A DNA stretch of 64,000 bases from NCBI GenBank assembly GCA_963920665.1, contig OY987273.1, forward strand, positions 5,148,501-5,212,500, in the 5' to 3' direction. The notes beneath the pieces were generated by a model that was not told the DNA's origin, made no database searches, and saw only the letters and a program-made list of their open reading frames with translations. This document shows, one piece after another, positions 45,648 to 57,671 of the stretch. The position numbers were made by a program, and so were the translations under genes. Within the stretch, counting starts at the first letter, position 1. Every line of letters begins with the position of its first letter. This DNA comes from Straminergon stramineum (lineage: Eukaryota > Streptophyta > Bryopsida > Hypnales > Calliergonaceae).

Positions 45648-47160
45648 CTAAAGAACAGTAACATCAGTAGTCAACTTCTGTAACAACCCCCCTCTGTCAT
45701 CCTCCAACGCAACCACCAACTTTAATCCATCGATGCAAACATTAAGAACTGCAAATGAAGTTGGAACATCATCTTCGAGCTGAGGATGTCCCAACGCTTC
45801 ATGCAAGGGTAGTTTTAGTTTGCGACTTGTTGCCATGTCCGTTCGCAGTTTTGGCAAGAAGGAATTTCCATGACTCCAGGATACTCGCTTCAATGGTGAC
45901 AGAGAGCATATGGGAGTCCTCACAGGTCTTTGACTTGGGGGGCTATCCACGACCCTGTCTTCAACGTCCCCCTTGGAATAGTCTATGGCCACGGATGTAG
46001 CATCCGTAGTAGGTATGGTTTGGAATATAGAGTAGTGTCACAACTCCCCCCCTTGAATTTCGACTAGTTTGAGAGTGACCTTTCCGATCCATAGAGGAGA
46101 CTTCTAGTCCACCGTTGCCTTTTCGGTGGTTCAAAAAAGCGAACGCCTCCAACCTGCAGTACGTACATGATCAATAAGCCCACCCACATTACCTTCGTCC
46201 AACAAATGCAAAAGCATCTTCAATTGAGAATGGAAGACATGTTTAGTAAACCCCCGAGTACATGGCAAAGATTCAAGGGAAATGCGAACTCAATATATTA
46301 TTTACAAATGATCGTAGCGTACAAATCGAGGACTACACACAAAATGCTATCTCACATCTACAGAGAATCTACTTTACATCATACTTCCTACATCAGCCTC
46401 GCTCTATGACTATGCCTATGCCAGGAAGTTCGTATCTAGAACCCATGACCTTCAAGGACTCTCTCATCCCGTCCATGAGCTCCTCCACCTTGTAGTCCCT
46501 GGCTCCCAATGGGTTCAAACCAATGCGGTTTTCCTTGAAGTATATCTGCATTTGGCCCGGTTGGCAATTTGAATCTAGACGTTTGAGCCATGGTAGAAGT
46601 TCCCCCATGAAGACGTCATCTTTGCGATTATGGTGCCTCCAAGTGTCTAGGAATATGGCATTCCCATTCTCATTGCAGACACTCTTTTTTGGAGAGTCGT
46701 CAATGAGAAGCGTATTATCCGAGGTGAAAGACATGCTCCCACTCGGATTGTAGAACAAGGTCTTGGAGAGCACTTTCATACAATGCACTTGCTCACCGAG
46801 ATGAAAGAACTTCTCCGGAGAGTACTCTATCTTTTTGCATTGTTCTTGACTCAAAATATCATAAGGTGCTCTACAACCGTTGAACAAGTGTCTAGTGATG
46901 GATTCTAGGTTACGCTTCAACATCATTGTCCACACTAAGATCCTATCTGCGATCGCGGAAACCTCTTGGAGGAATTCACCCAGATTCTGCCGAGTGAATA
47001 CCACCTTGGGTCCGATGATCGTGGGATTTCTGTGGCAAAGAACATTGTCTTCGAGCTTGTACGGTTTGAATTTCTCCCCATAGGACTTCATTGCCGTTTG
47101 ACAGAGTATGTTGTTCAAGTCGAAGACAATGTTCAGCCACTTCCTTCACGATGGAAGAAG
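45648..47160 (-). pseudogene. NLI/FCP1-type phosphatase-like domain, copy 3 (best preserved)
   Basis: From 47160 the minus strand reads NIVFDLNNILCQT, then an unbroken 241-codon frame from 47118. RQNLGEFLQEVSAIADRILV and WTMMLKRNLESITRHLF match the R-P-x-L..F-L and W-T/S-x-x-x-x-x-N-L motifs. QEQCKKIE, FYNPSGSMSFTSDNTLLIDD, DDSPKKSVCNENGNAIFLDT and a tail ELLPWLKRLDSN complete the FCP1/NLI fold. The late DDSPxK pair is intact, but the first motif is DLN instead of DxD, as in copy 1. The frame-setting DLN strand reads in register with the long frame once a TAT/ATG-proximal codon is included, so the N-terminus lies upstream of 47118. A further minus-strand frame at 45648-46152 may be a C-terminal exon. 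Whether it is still expressed is unknown. Confidence 0.8.
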
Positions 47161-47699
47161 TCTATGAGGCACATTCCTCGGCATGATTTCTCTCCCGCCC
47201 TCTGATACTACCTGATGAAAACAAAACAACAAAGAAATGGAGTTATCTGTTTAAATGCAGAAACAAGAGATCTAGAAAGCGGATAGAAGCATTCAATTCC
47301 CCTAATTGACTACGGTCTCCCATTAGAAAGTGCTTTCATTGGCAATGGACAGTGCACGCTTTTATTTTTTTGTAGCTGAGCAACAAAAACATTGAAAGCC
47401 AAAGACTATTAGACCAATGTGCGAATCCATGGAAATTGGATATAATTTATTTACAAAGTCTACATATTATAGCCGCAAAATTATATTACGTCTCTAGTCG
47501 ACTAAAAACTACTCTGAGCACTATGCTACACTATTGCACACAGATGGTAGCCACAGATAGATTCATCGTCAACACTAAGCAATCAAGTAGCAGCAATGAC
47601 ATCCTGTCAAGAAGCATGGATACAAATGAGATTCGATAACTAGTAGAGGACTTCCTAGCCGTTGTCACCAAACACAATCATAAATGACTCCAAGGTTCT

Positions 47700-48690
47700 G
47701 GAATCAATCAAAATCATAAATGTCAGAAGGTTGTACGTGAGCGGTTCCTTCTGGATCCTCTAGTGCCACTTCTACTATTGAAGGTTGTCCTTTCTCGCTC
47801 TCCTCCAGAGCGTTGTCGAGTAGGTCTTCATCATCCCCTTCATAGTCAACCCTTTCTTCCTCCACAGAAAGGGGCAAGTGCACCTCCACGAGGACTTCAT
47901 GTGATTCCTCACACACCATTGCATTACAAGGCTCAGCCACAGAAGTTCATGCTGCCTCCTCGACAACATTATTGTCACCTTGAGGATAATGTTCTTCTCC
48001 TTGAATGGTGTCATCATATCAAGCAACGTCAAGAGTAGCCTTAGGAACCAAGACTTCGAAGGCCCCTTCATTTGAAGATGGGATCCTGAGCAATTGGGAT
48101 GTAGGAGTTGAGATGATGAGGTCCTCATGCGCTAGTAAGATCGCCTCATCCTTACCCCCGAATCGAAGATAGGATAGCCCACTGACCAAGTGGGCCATTC
48201 CCTGCATGGCTGGAGCGCTACCCGACGGCACCTGAGGTTGTGGAGTCGGAGCAACAGAGAATGTAATCGGACAGCTTTGCAATTGGCTCTTCTGGGACTG
48301 CAACGCACTCAAGAGCATAGTGAATTGGCTTTGTAGCTCGTCGTATTTTACGTCCAACTTCTCTTGGAGTTTAGTAATTTTCTCATTGGCAGCCTTGTTG
48401 CCCATCAGTAGCTCAGCAACCAGCCTTTTTTTTTCGTCCTACTCCTTCTGCTTGGCTATCCTCCTCTCCCTGGCTTCCTGGTCTTTCTTCCACCTGTCCT
48501 TCTGGACCTTCACCATCACGCCTAAGGGTGTGATGACAAGTTTTAGCTCGACTTGCTACGGAACACCATCTACGTCATCATCATTGTCTGATGAGTGCGG
48601 ATGGTTGATATCATCATCATCACTTATGATGATGGGGTTATCTACTCCTATTGAAGGATGACTTTCTTCAGTTGCACGATTCCCCTGGGA
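47700..48690 (-). pseudogene. Charged coiled-coil segment upstream of phosphatase copy 3
   Basis: One minus-strand frame runs from about 48660 to 47704 with a few stops. It starts with Asp/Ser-rich NHPHSSDNDDD, then a Lys/Arg/Glu coiled coil (about 48340-48530; NEKITKLQEKLDVKYDELQ), a Pro/Ser/Gln stretch, and an acidic end (EEERVDYEGDDEDLLDNALE). It corresponds in place and character to the 4.4-5.9 kb linker of copy 1. The two internal stops (near 48017 and 47940) keep the same frame on both sides, so they look like point mutations. Confidence 0.5.
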
Positions 48691-49172
48691 TCCAATCACG
48701 TCGGTAATGACAACGTCCTCATTGTCTCTCCCTCATTCCTCTCTAGCTTGCTCCTCCCGATGTCTCTCAAACTCGGTGTTGGTCTCTACATCCTAACCAT
48801 CATGTTGACTTTGCAATATGACCAGAACAATAGGAGCGTCCATCCATGTGTGGACCTAGAATGTATAGTCCCGAATTGATCGATTCCTTCAATACCATGA
48901 TCAGTACTTACATGTGGCGCGACAGCTTCTCTCTAGTAGTTCCCCACAACATTACTTTCCAGCGGTAACTCCAACGTCATGGGTGGCGATGGAGGTGAGT
49001 TGGAGTGAACGACCATAGGTCCACAACTTCTGGGACGATTGTACAATAGCAAATAAGGTGAATTCAAAATCATGAAGTCATTTTTATCCATCTTATTCAC
49101 TAGGAGAGCAATCTTTGAGTATGGCTTTGCATCTTCTCTGTCACTAAAGCCATAGAAGTATGCACCGAACAT

Positions 49173-49367
49173 CTATAGATCAGTTACAAACATTTTAGAT
49201 TTTTCATTTCTAAATCAATGTTGAATGTATATCCAAGGTAGATGATATTATCGTCGACCCAAGGATAACAATGGACTACGAAGGACTTCAAAGATAAGCT
49301 GAGAAAAATTAAAGAACTATAATTCTAGATACGAGAATATGATTTCTAAGAGAGAAGATATACTAAC
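49173..49367 (-). other. Inferred intron of the copy-2 gene, containing a quasi-palindrome
   Basis: The donor is AAG|GTTAGT (exon ends at 49368) and the acceptor is CTATAG|ATG (exon resumes at 49172). Splicing keeps frame and joins two protein-like segments. The TATCGTCGACCCAAGGATA quasi-palindrome lies at 49249-49267 inside it. Confidence 0.6.
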
Positions 49368-50715
49368 CTTCGTGGCTAGCATGAACTTTGGTCTTGCGTA
49401 GATGCCAAGAACATTTTCATCTAGTGTTGCAAAGGCTTGGAGTATGTCTAGATAAAACTCCATCCACAATTCAATAGGATGTATCTTCCACTTGGCTTCC
49501 GTATTCTTGGACAGATTGGTATAGTATACACACTTGGAAGGTGTGTCATATTTTGATTTGAAACACATGCGGGTGGCAATGGCAAAGTCATTATCCTTCT
49601 TGAAAAGGAAGAAGAGCGGCATGTCCAGAGCTTTTCCTCTATTGGTCACGTTATTCAACATCTTCACTCTATTGGGGATGTAAGTGGATATGACGGAGTC
49701 ATACCCAGTAAGCCTCAGAGCTGCAAAAGAAGTTATAGCCTTCACGTCTTCCTTCCCACCGAGAATGAAGAGCCAGATATTTAGCTCAGTCATTTGTGGT
49801 TCTCATTTATGATCAAGGAAACTCAAAAAGGGGTTGATAGTGCTTTTGGTATCAGTTGGATTTGATCGTGGCACCACCCTAATATCCAAGACTGTTAAGT
49901 TAACCTCTCCTTGATTATAGGTATAATTTGTACTAGTATCAAGCACCTTGGCAATGAAGTCAATTCCTCGTACCTGCACTCCTCCAGCAGGTTTAGGAAG
50001 TTGGTACTTCAGCTTCTTAAACCTCTTGAACATGTATAGGACCTCCGGAAACTGTTTCTCAAGATCCTTCGCCCGCTTCTGCCACGCATCATTCCTGAGC
50101 CGTTTCTTGAAATACTCATCACTAGGATGCGAGAGAAGGAAATTCCACGACGCGGAAGTAAACCAGTGCCTCACTTCCATGCTCTCCAAGTTGTATCAAT
50201 GACATCGCTGCCATTGTCTATGAACTTCAAAGAAGGTTTGAAGTCCATCAAATTCTGGAGAACAACTTTCTTGCATTTCCTCCGCTCTACCCAATCACCG
50301 TGCGCAATGTTGTCAGGAACAAGTATTTTTGTTCTCACAACAGAGACTTTCAAGTATATTGATTTTTGCCCCAAAGTTTCACCTAGTAGGTGCTGCGCAA
50401 AAACTCCAAAGTCAATGTCAATGAACCATCCGCAATCCTTGAAAAAATCTCTTTTCAAAGACAGTGCTTTGATCTTGAAACCTTTAATTTCCTTGAACAA
50501 TTTCAAGGAAACTGGCTCCATCAGCTCTCCTTTGGAATGCCTTGTCAAAAATTGATTCTAGTATGCCCAAAGATCATTTGGCAAGGTGATGATCTAAATT
50601 TCATTTTTCAGATCCGTAGTCCCTTTGATGGAAGTACCATCCTTTTCAGGATTAATATTTTGGAATCTCTCGACAACTGCATCCGTGAAGCTCTGCACTT
50701 TCCGATTCAATAATT

Positions 50716-50945
50716 CTGTTACAATCCGGCATGAAAATGATTGAATTTTTTTCCTTAGTATCGTCGAGTCAACGATAATACTATGTTAATAAAAACATAG
50801 ATAGTCCATACATAAAGTAATTCACTAAATAGTAGTGAAACATAGAGTTATTCATATTCGATATTATCAATTTGCATTTACATTCTCACAAGAAATGAAG
50901 AAGTTATCCTCCACTCGATGATTATGAAGAAGACCAATTGCATAC
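50716..50945 (-). other. Inferred intron of the copy-2 gene, containing two quasi-palindromes
   Basis: The donor is AACTATAAG|GTATGC at 50946/50945. The best acceptor I see is near 50716, though its reading phase is uncertain. Quasi-palindromes lie at 50758-50778 (TATCGTCGAGTCAACGATA core) and 50904-50924. Confidence 0.45.
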
Positions 50946-51829
50946 CTTATAGTTTGTCAAGCTGAAGACGGCTTTGTTGTTCCAAGTTAAATCCTCCAAG
51001 CGAACATCTGTGGGACATTTACAAGCGAGCTAGATGTTTCGGCAGCTAATGATTTGGTTACCCCACGTTGGTTGAGCATGATCCAAATGATTAGTGCAGT
51101 TGTAGAATTTTGAGATGTTTTGTAATTTGTTTGGATCAAGGGTCTAGACAATAAAAGCATCCCAAGTCTAAAGCTCTACTCAATGGGATTCTCCACAGCC
51201 TCCTTTCTGAAGCTCTATTAAAGCCGTGATACTATGTTGACCGTTGATAATTATAAACCGTCCATTCATGATTTCTTCCCACTTCTCTGGCTTTTTTTTC
51301 AAAAGCTGATTATGAGAATCGATAGGGGTAAGGCAAACCTTCTGCCCCTGCTTCATGTTAATGAGTTGAATGAGTTCATTCTTCACAGCAACAACGATAT
51401 CCTTCTGTAGTGTTCGAATGACATATTGATCACTTACCAGAATGCACTGTTTTATATCCACGGATATTGTTTCCTAGCCGAGTAAAAAATAGGGCTTGTG
51501 GTCAACCCAGAAGTTTCTTTGAATTAAAGCAAACTTCTCATAGTCTGCTTGAGGAGTATCGAAGGATGCTGGACTTGCTAATACAATCGTGAGCACAAAT
51601 CTTGAACTCCTAGCACTTGCAACTCTTTTGGGAAGACTTCTCTTTTTCTTCCTACTAGATAGAGGTACTTCTATTGAGATGATGTCTCTCTTTCTTGTCT
51701 TCGATTTCGTAAGACCTGGTCTTGTTGCTTTGCTTACTAAACCACCAGCTGCAGACCCATCTTGTTGACAACTCTCGGATTCCCCTCTCTAACCTTGTGA
51801 GGGGTTCCACTACAACAAAACAGGTGTTT

Positions 51830-52740
51830 TATGACTGCAATGAGTCGTGAAATCTCAAAATATGACTTAGATAGAAAACACTATAGATGACGCACGATAT
51901 GACTGGGTCTAGTCATTACCGACTAGTCAAATTTTTCATGAGTCATATTTACAGTCATTTGTATTGGGGGTATACTTAGCCATATATTGCCTATATGGCG
52001 TATATGTTGACTGTCCTTGGAGTCTTGACTTTTTCTTGAACTGCTCGGGCAAAAGAAAAAAAAGTCTACGTGGCATATGACTCCATGTAGTCATATTTTT
52101 GGCTGACGTGGAATATGACTACGTTGAGTCATATTTTGGTTCATGTGGCATATGACTCTATGTAGTCATATTTTTTATTAACGTGGAATATGACTTCTAT
52201 GAGTCATATTTTTGGTTGATATGAAAAATGACTCTCATGAGTCATATTTTTGTCGATGTGAAAAATGACTCTCATAAGTCATATTCTCTATATGTTGATG
52301 TAAAAATGACTCTAGTGGGTCGTATTTTTTGTTGATGTGGAATATGACCTTCATGAGTCATATTTTTGGTTGATGTGAAAAATGACTCTCATGAGTCGTA
52401 TTTTTTGTGATTATGAAAAATGACTCTTATGAGTCATATGCTCTATATGTTGATGTAAAAATGACTCTAGAAAGTCATCATTTTTTCTTGATGTGGAATA
52501 TGACCTTCATGAGTCATAATTTTATTGATGTGAAATATGACTAATGTAAGTCATATTTTAGTTCATGTAGTAGTTCACATGGAATATTACTTGTAATTTT
52601 ATGATTGAATGTAGTCATAATTTTAAAAGTATAGAGTTACATTAATAATATGATTGTGAGCATTATATAACTACAACAAGTCATATTTTGGCTAAGATAT
52701 ATTATAAAATATGACTCAAGCAAGTAATATTTGTAACTGG
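51830..52740. repeat. CACTA-2 left subterminal array
   Basis: Some 20 or more copies of GAGTCATATTTTT and its inverse, AAATATGACT, lie in short units of about 40-50 bp, such as ATTTTTGGTTGATGTGGAAT followed by ATGACTCTCATGAGTC. Adjacent units form dyads (ATGACTCTCATGAGTCAT). Such arrays are the binding region for TNPA-like proteins in known CACTA elements. Confidence 0.9.
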
Positions 52741-52959
52741 GATGACTTGAGGTTTATAGTAGCTTTTGTCATAAACTACAATCACATTCCATACATTCTA
52801 AATCGACTTGAGGCATTGCAATCATACATCCACAAGGTTTAGCAGCTAAATAAATGACTCCATCAAATAAAAATTGAGTACATATGATTTTTAAGATGCA
52901 TAAGAGACAATCATATTAAAAAGAGAAAATGCCATAAAAAATGTGACTCTTTTCAATGG

Positions 52960-55900
52960 CATTTATTATTCACTAACACAAAACATATGACAATGACACT
53001 CAATAAGTGTATATTCCTATAAGCTCTAGGACCTATATTTCTTACTGAAATTTGAAGAAGTTGCCTCTCAAGTATTGTAAGTAGCCTCCGACAACTTCAA
53101 TCCAGCTTTAAGTGCCTACATATACAATGAAGGAGATTAATTTTTAGTGAATGAACAATATAGCTTAACCTTCAAAGATTTAAGGCAACAAAAATATGAA
53201 GCATAAGTTTAAAGTAAGAAAAATTCATAACCATTATATCTTTAGAAAACATAAATAAATAAGAAGAAATAACAACAATAGTGATAAAAGAAACAAGAAC
53301 TAGAAGGTGGCAAGTGTTAAGAGGTAATAATAAACAAGAAGAAGTAAGAATTAAGGTGCTACAAAACAAAATAAGAGACACAACTTAAGATGCAATAAAA
53401 TAGAATAAAATGCAACAAATAACAAGAGAAAATAAGAACTAAAAAGCAACAAGAAGCAACAAGAAATATGATTTAAGATGCAATAAATAACAAGAAGAAG
53501 AAAGAACTAAGATGCAACAGGAAGCAACAAAAAACACAATTTAAGATGCAATCAAATGCAATAAATAACAAGAAAAAGAAAGAACTAAGATGCAACAGGA
53601 AGCAATAAAAAACACAATTTAAGATGCAATCAAATGCAATAAATAACAAGAAAAAAAAGAAACACAAGTTAAAATGAATCAAAAAGAAATTAAAAGTAAC
53701 AATTAGGAAGCAAGAAAAGACAAGAACTAGGAAGCAAAAATTAAGATAGAACAAGAAAAAACTAGAAACAATAATCAAGAACTAAGAAGCAAAAAAGTAG
53801 AAACTAAGAAGCAAGAATTGTAATATAACAAGAAGAAACTACAAACAAGAATCAAGAACTAAGAAACAAAAAAAGTAGGAACTAAGAAACAAGAATTAAG
53901 AAGTAACAAAAAGTAAGAACTAGGAAGCAAGAATTAAGAGGTAATAAGAAGAAACTAAAAGCAAAGATCAAGAACTAAAAAGAAACAAAAAGTAAGGACT
54001 AGGAGGCAAGAAGAACCAAGAGCTAGAAAACATCAAGAAGCAAAACATAAGAGACAACAAAAAACAAGGAAGAAGAAGAAGAAGAAATGGCGGCTAGGGT
54101 TTCAAAACCCTAAATCAATGGGGGCTACATAGAAGTGGTGGCTAGGGTTTTAAAACTCTAGTCATGCACATGACTTGTTCTAGTTATGCGACTGGACATA
54201 GTCATGTGAGTCAATAAATATGACTATATTAAGCAATTAAGTTATTTTAACAACGAAATTTGCTACAAAGTGGATGTATGTTGCAATACAACTCTACAAT
54301 ATGTGTAGAGGGAAGTTACAAGGCCTTAAGCACCTATAGTTATAGCAAAAAATAGTCATGCATCAATCAAATTATCTATATCCAAGCACTAAGTATATAA
54401 GAGCAAAAATATTTTATAAAGACAATATTAAAAAAGATCTTTGAATTTCTTGAAAGGGATTATGTTTTTGTAGTCTGTATCCTTGTAAAAACATCCTAAC
54501 AACCATTTTTTAATTGCAATTCAACCATGTATATCACAATGAACCTCAATCTTCACATAAATAATTCTATAATTTCTAAACAACCCTATAGAGATTCTTT
54601 ATAAATATGGCTTATATGACATTACGGAGAACCTTTCTAAAAAGAAACAAACTTCAATATATGATATATATGAGTGTTTTATCTATATCCTTGAGACAAA
54701 ATAAACACAACTATATTTTTTGTTGTTGAATTTCAAATCCTAAGTTGGATATTTAAATATTGTGCAATGGGTATTCTAAGCAATGAACAATTTTTTTCTA
54801 ATGATAAACTGTAAGTGATTCACATCTAAACTAAAACACACTCAAACTATAAAAGTTAAAGGTTTTAGATGGTTTTGGCCAATCAAGGTCAAAACTCTAG
54901 ACTTTCAAATCCTAGTTGAGAAATTTTAAAATTTGTTAATTTAAGTTGTAGAACGTTGCAAGCCTATTCTAAAATTGCAAAGATATTTATAAAGAAATGT
55001 TTTTAGCAAAAAAATATAGATGGATGAAGGTTTGTTTTTAATTTATCCTTCAAGATTTCATCCAATATTTTCTCTTAGCCGATAATTTCAAATTCATTCA
55101 TACTTTTAAAATTGAATTCTAAATGTCATTAAATTTCAAGTTTCCTTTTTTACTTGAATTGGATGAACTTTGGTATTTTTTATCCAAAACTAATGCCATA
55201 GATTATCCAATTTCATCGTACTCTATCTTCCATAATTTTTCTCTATTTTTTAAAGTGTGATATGTTACTGGAATCCTCTACAAATTAACGAAGTATTCTT
55301 GAATTCCAAATTGGATTTAATAAATTCTTAGAGGTTTGATTTAAACCTCTAATTTCTAGCACAATAATAGTTTCTACAAGAAGAGAATAAACTAAGTGCT
55401 AAATTTATAGACATGCCTTAGAATTTGTTTCCACAACATCCCTATTCTTCAACATGTATATTGTAATTGTATCATGAAGTCTGCTTTAATCCATTTTTGT
55501 TACATTTTTTGTGTTTTTGGATACAACTTAAATAACAACTTTTACAACAAGGAGTATAAATTAGATATATGATCTCATTCTTTTCTTTCAACTTATTTCT
55601 TTCAACTTTCCCCTCTTGACTTTCTTCAAATTATTTTCAACATTTTTTGTTTTTTTCCTTCATTTTTTGAAATGGTTTAAAATTGCAATATTTGACTTCT
55701 ACTACGATTAATTGATCTCTAATTACTCTAAGAATCAAACAATTGTAACGCCATCAACCTCGTAAGTGATAACTAAATATCTACTTAAGACTTAAGAAAT
55801 TCATTTGATCAATTACATGTATTATAATCAACAATCTTTGTTTAATACATAGTCAAATCCTTATAAGGGGGTCATATTAGTCTCCTAACCATGTCCAAAG

Positions 55901-56560
55901 CTTGGAGTAGCAACTTGGAACCTACGCTTCTTCTTCAAACACTTAGAGACTCTCAACACAAATTGCACTCCTCACTTACTCTTGCTCCATGGCCACTCAA
56001 GCATGGATTTTTCTCACATTGTTCTTTCTTCTCTTTGGATTAGATTTTTTCCAATCTTCAAGTAATTTTTCTAAACTCTATAGCCTTCAATCTACATTAC
56101 TAGTTTAAATGCATTAGATTTCGTTTCGCATTAGCCATCACAATCACTTAACATAATTAGCAAATTCCACAGCAAATTCCAATAGTGAATCAAGATAGGC
56201 CCGATTTCTATCTTGGATTCTCAAGCTTAGTCCTGCCTTGATGTTTTGGTTTGTCCATAGACTTTTATTTCTCTCTAATTTTTTCTTAAATACTCAAATA
56301 AAAATTGATTATCTCCTAATATTAATCGTTTTATTCCTCTCTATTCCTTTTCTAATTTCTATAAAAATTTTAAATGTATTAATTGAAATATAAACATGTG
56401 TCATCCCAAATTATTTGGATATTAATTCTATAATAAACACATCATACAAAAGAAAAGAATTTTTTTTAATAGGTATAAAACAAAGTCATCCCAAGGAATG
56501 ACCTCTAGGGACAAAATATAGAAGACCCATCTTAGATTGCCAACCTTTTCCTGAGGCTCC
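52960..56560. other. Interior of CACTA-2: A+T-rich, no gene
   Basis: No transposase or other coding domain is visible. At about 54065-54160 a GAAGAAGAAGAAGAA run precedes ATGGCGGCTAGGGTTTC, with TAGGGTTTCAAAACCCTA dyads, which resembles a plant 5' UTR and start codon. The frame closes after 8 codons, so it may be the remnant of a lost gene's first exon. Confidence 0.5.
53200..54060 (+). repeat. Purine-rich AAGAACTAAGA/AAGCAA repeat tract with a 78-bp tandem unit
   Basis: This is strongly strand-asymmetric A/G-rich sequence made of AAGAACTAAGAAGCAAGAATT-like words. A precise 78-bp tandem unit (aactaagatgcaacaggaagcaa) starts at 53505 and again at 53583. The long minus-strand frame rich in Phe and Leu (53473-53778) is a by-product of this composition. 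Confidence 0.85.
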
Positions 56561-56569
56561 TACCAAAGA

Positions 56570-57650
56570 AACAAAAAATAACTACCAAAGAAATGTGTCT
56601 ACAAAATATGACTAACTCAAAAATATGATTGCAAAATATGACTAAACTGAAATTATGACTAGCAAATATGATTTAGTACTCTCCAAATATATTTCCCACC
56701 CAAATTTTCTTCAAGCTACCTAAAAGAAAAAAAAATATGACTGAAAAATATGATTGATGCAAAAATATGACTAATAAATATGACTAAAGTGAAATTATGA
56801 CTAGCAAATATGATTTAGCACTCTCCAAAAATAATCCCCACCTAAATTTTCTTCAAACTGCCCAAAAGAAAAAAAATGTGACTATTATAAAAATATGACT
56901 GTAAAATGTGACTATTATAAAAATATGACTGTAAAATATGACTGACTCAAAAATATGACTGCAAAATATGACTAAAGTAAAATTATGACTAATAAACATG
57001 ATTTAGCACTCTCCAAATATATTTCCCGCCCAAATTTTCTTCGAGCTACCCAAAAAAAAAAAATGTGACTATCATAAAAATATGACTACAAAATATGACT
57101 GACTCAAAAATATGACTAATAAATATGACTAAAGTGAAATTATAACTAGCAAATATGATTTAGCACTCTCCAAATATATTTCCCGCCCAAATTTTCTTCA
57201 ATGTGCCCAAAAAAAAAAAATGTGACTATCATAAAAATATGACTATAAAATATGATTGACTTAAAAATATGACTACAAAATATGACTAAAGTGAAATTAT
57301 AACTAGCAAATATGATTTAGCACTCTCCAAATGTATTTTCCGCCCAAATTTTCTTCAAGCTACCCAAAAGAAAAAAATGTGACTATCATAAAAATATGAC
57401 TACAAAATATGACTGATGCAAAAATATGACTAATAAATATGACTGTGCGTTCCCCAAACATGTTCCCTATGAAGCTCTATGAAGTATTTTGGAGTTCCCA
57501 ACAAACATATACTATACGCCCGCTACATACAAGGCCAAAATATGACTAGCAGTCATATTTGTAGTCATATTTTTTTTCAAAGAGTTGGCCTCCAAAAATA
57601 TGACTGCGAATAGTCGCCAATCATCCTTAGTCATATTTTTGTAGTCATAA
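56570..57650. repeat. CACTA-2 right subterminal array with 145-190-bp macro-repeat
   Basis: AAAAATATGACT words occur in the opposite orientation to the left array. A larger unit recurs about five times, starting near 56660, 56810, 57000, 57160 and 57315. Each has GATTTAGCACTCTCCAAATA, TTTCCCGCCCAAATTTTCTTC and an A run, followed by several ATATGACT words. Confidence 0.9.
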
Positions 57651-57671
57651 AACACCCGTTTTCTTGTAGTG

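Larger units (their letters stand above)
48933..51807 (-). pseudogene. ParB/DGQHR-like and methylase-like gene, copy 2, distal part
   Basis: The minus strand carries, from the CACTA-2 insertion leftwards, IPLSS-type basic stretch SSRKKKRSLPKRVASARSSR (about 51640), then the ParB/DGQHR-like segment (51180-51461) with KKPEKWEEI and GRFIIINGQHSITAL (GQH at about 51234-51242). Next are WDAFIVWTLDPNKL and YNCTNHLDHAQPTWGNQI. After an intron comes a well-preserved part (49803-50560) with RDFFKDCGWFIDIDFGVFAQ and SASWNFLLSHPSDEYFKKRL, then TYIPNRVKMLNNVTNRG and HPIELWMEFYLDILQAF (49317-49793). Splicing out 49173-49367 joins FMLATK to MFGAYFYGFSDRED, which resembles the C-terminal motif-I region of N4/N6 DNA methylases (D-x-F-x-G-x-G..A..L-x-R-x-x-x-G-x-E) with the Gly residues lost. 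A frameshift lies near 50180. ParB-like plus methylase fusions are known in phages and bacteria. The methylase reading is an inference. Confidence 0.55.
51808..57671 (-). mobile_element. CACTA-2, 5,864-bp non-autonomous CACTA element
   Basis: The ends are CACTACAACAAAACAGGTGT... (51808) and, on the other strand, CACTACAAGAAAACGGGTGT... (57671 leftwards), 26 of 28 bp identical. A 3-bp target duplication TTC flanks it (51805-51807 and 57672-57674). It has large subterminal arrays at both ends and no transposase gene, so it would depend on proteins from another element. It is inserted in the copy-2 ParB-like gene. Joining the flanks through one TTC keeps the gene's reading frame across the site. 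Orientation is arbitrary. The 3' terminus is like that of CACTA-1 (CCCRTTTTCTTGTAGTG), so the two are related. Confidence 0.97.

Noticed and set aside
53473..53778. A 101-codon Phe/Leu-rich frame that looks like a membrane protein
   Set aside because: It is the complement of a purine-rich tandem repeat (AAGAACTAAGA words, 78-bp period) inside CACTA-2, so the hydrophobic reading is an artefact of composition.
54180..56560. Hidden gene in the A+T-rich interior of CACTA-2
   Set aside because: All frames are short and of low complexity, with no recognisable motif on either strand.
57631..57671. The apparent C-terminus of the 58-kb protein reading into the CACTA-2 end
   Set aside because: Those codons are the element's terminal inverted repeat. 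The real gene continues at 51807 on the other side of the insertion.
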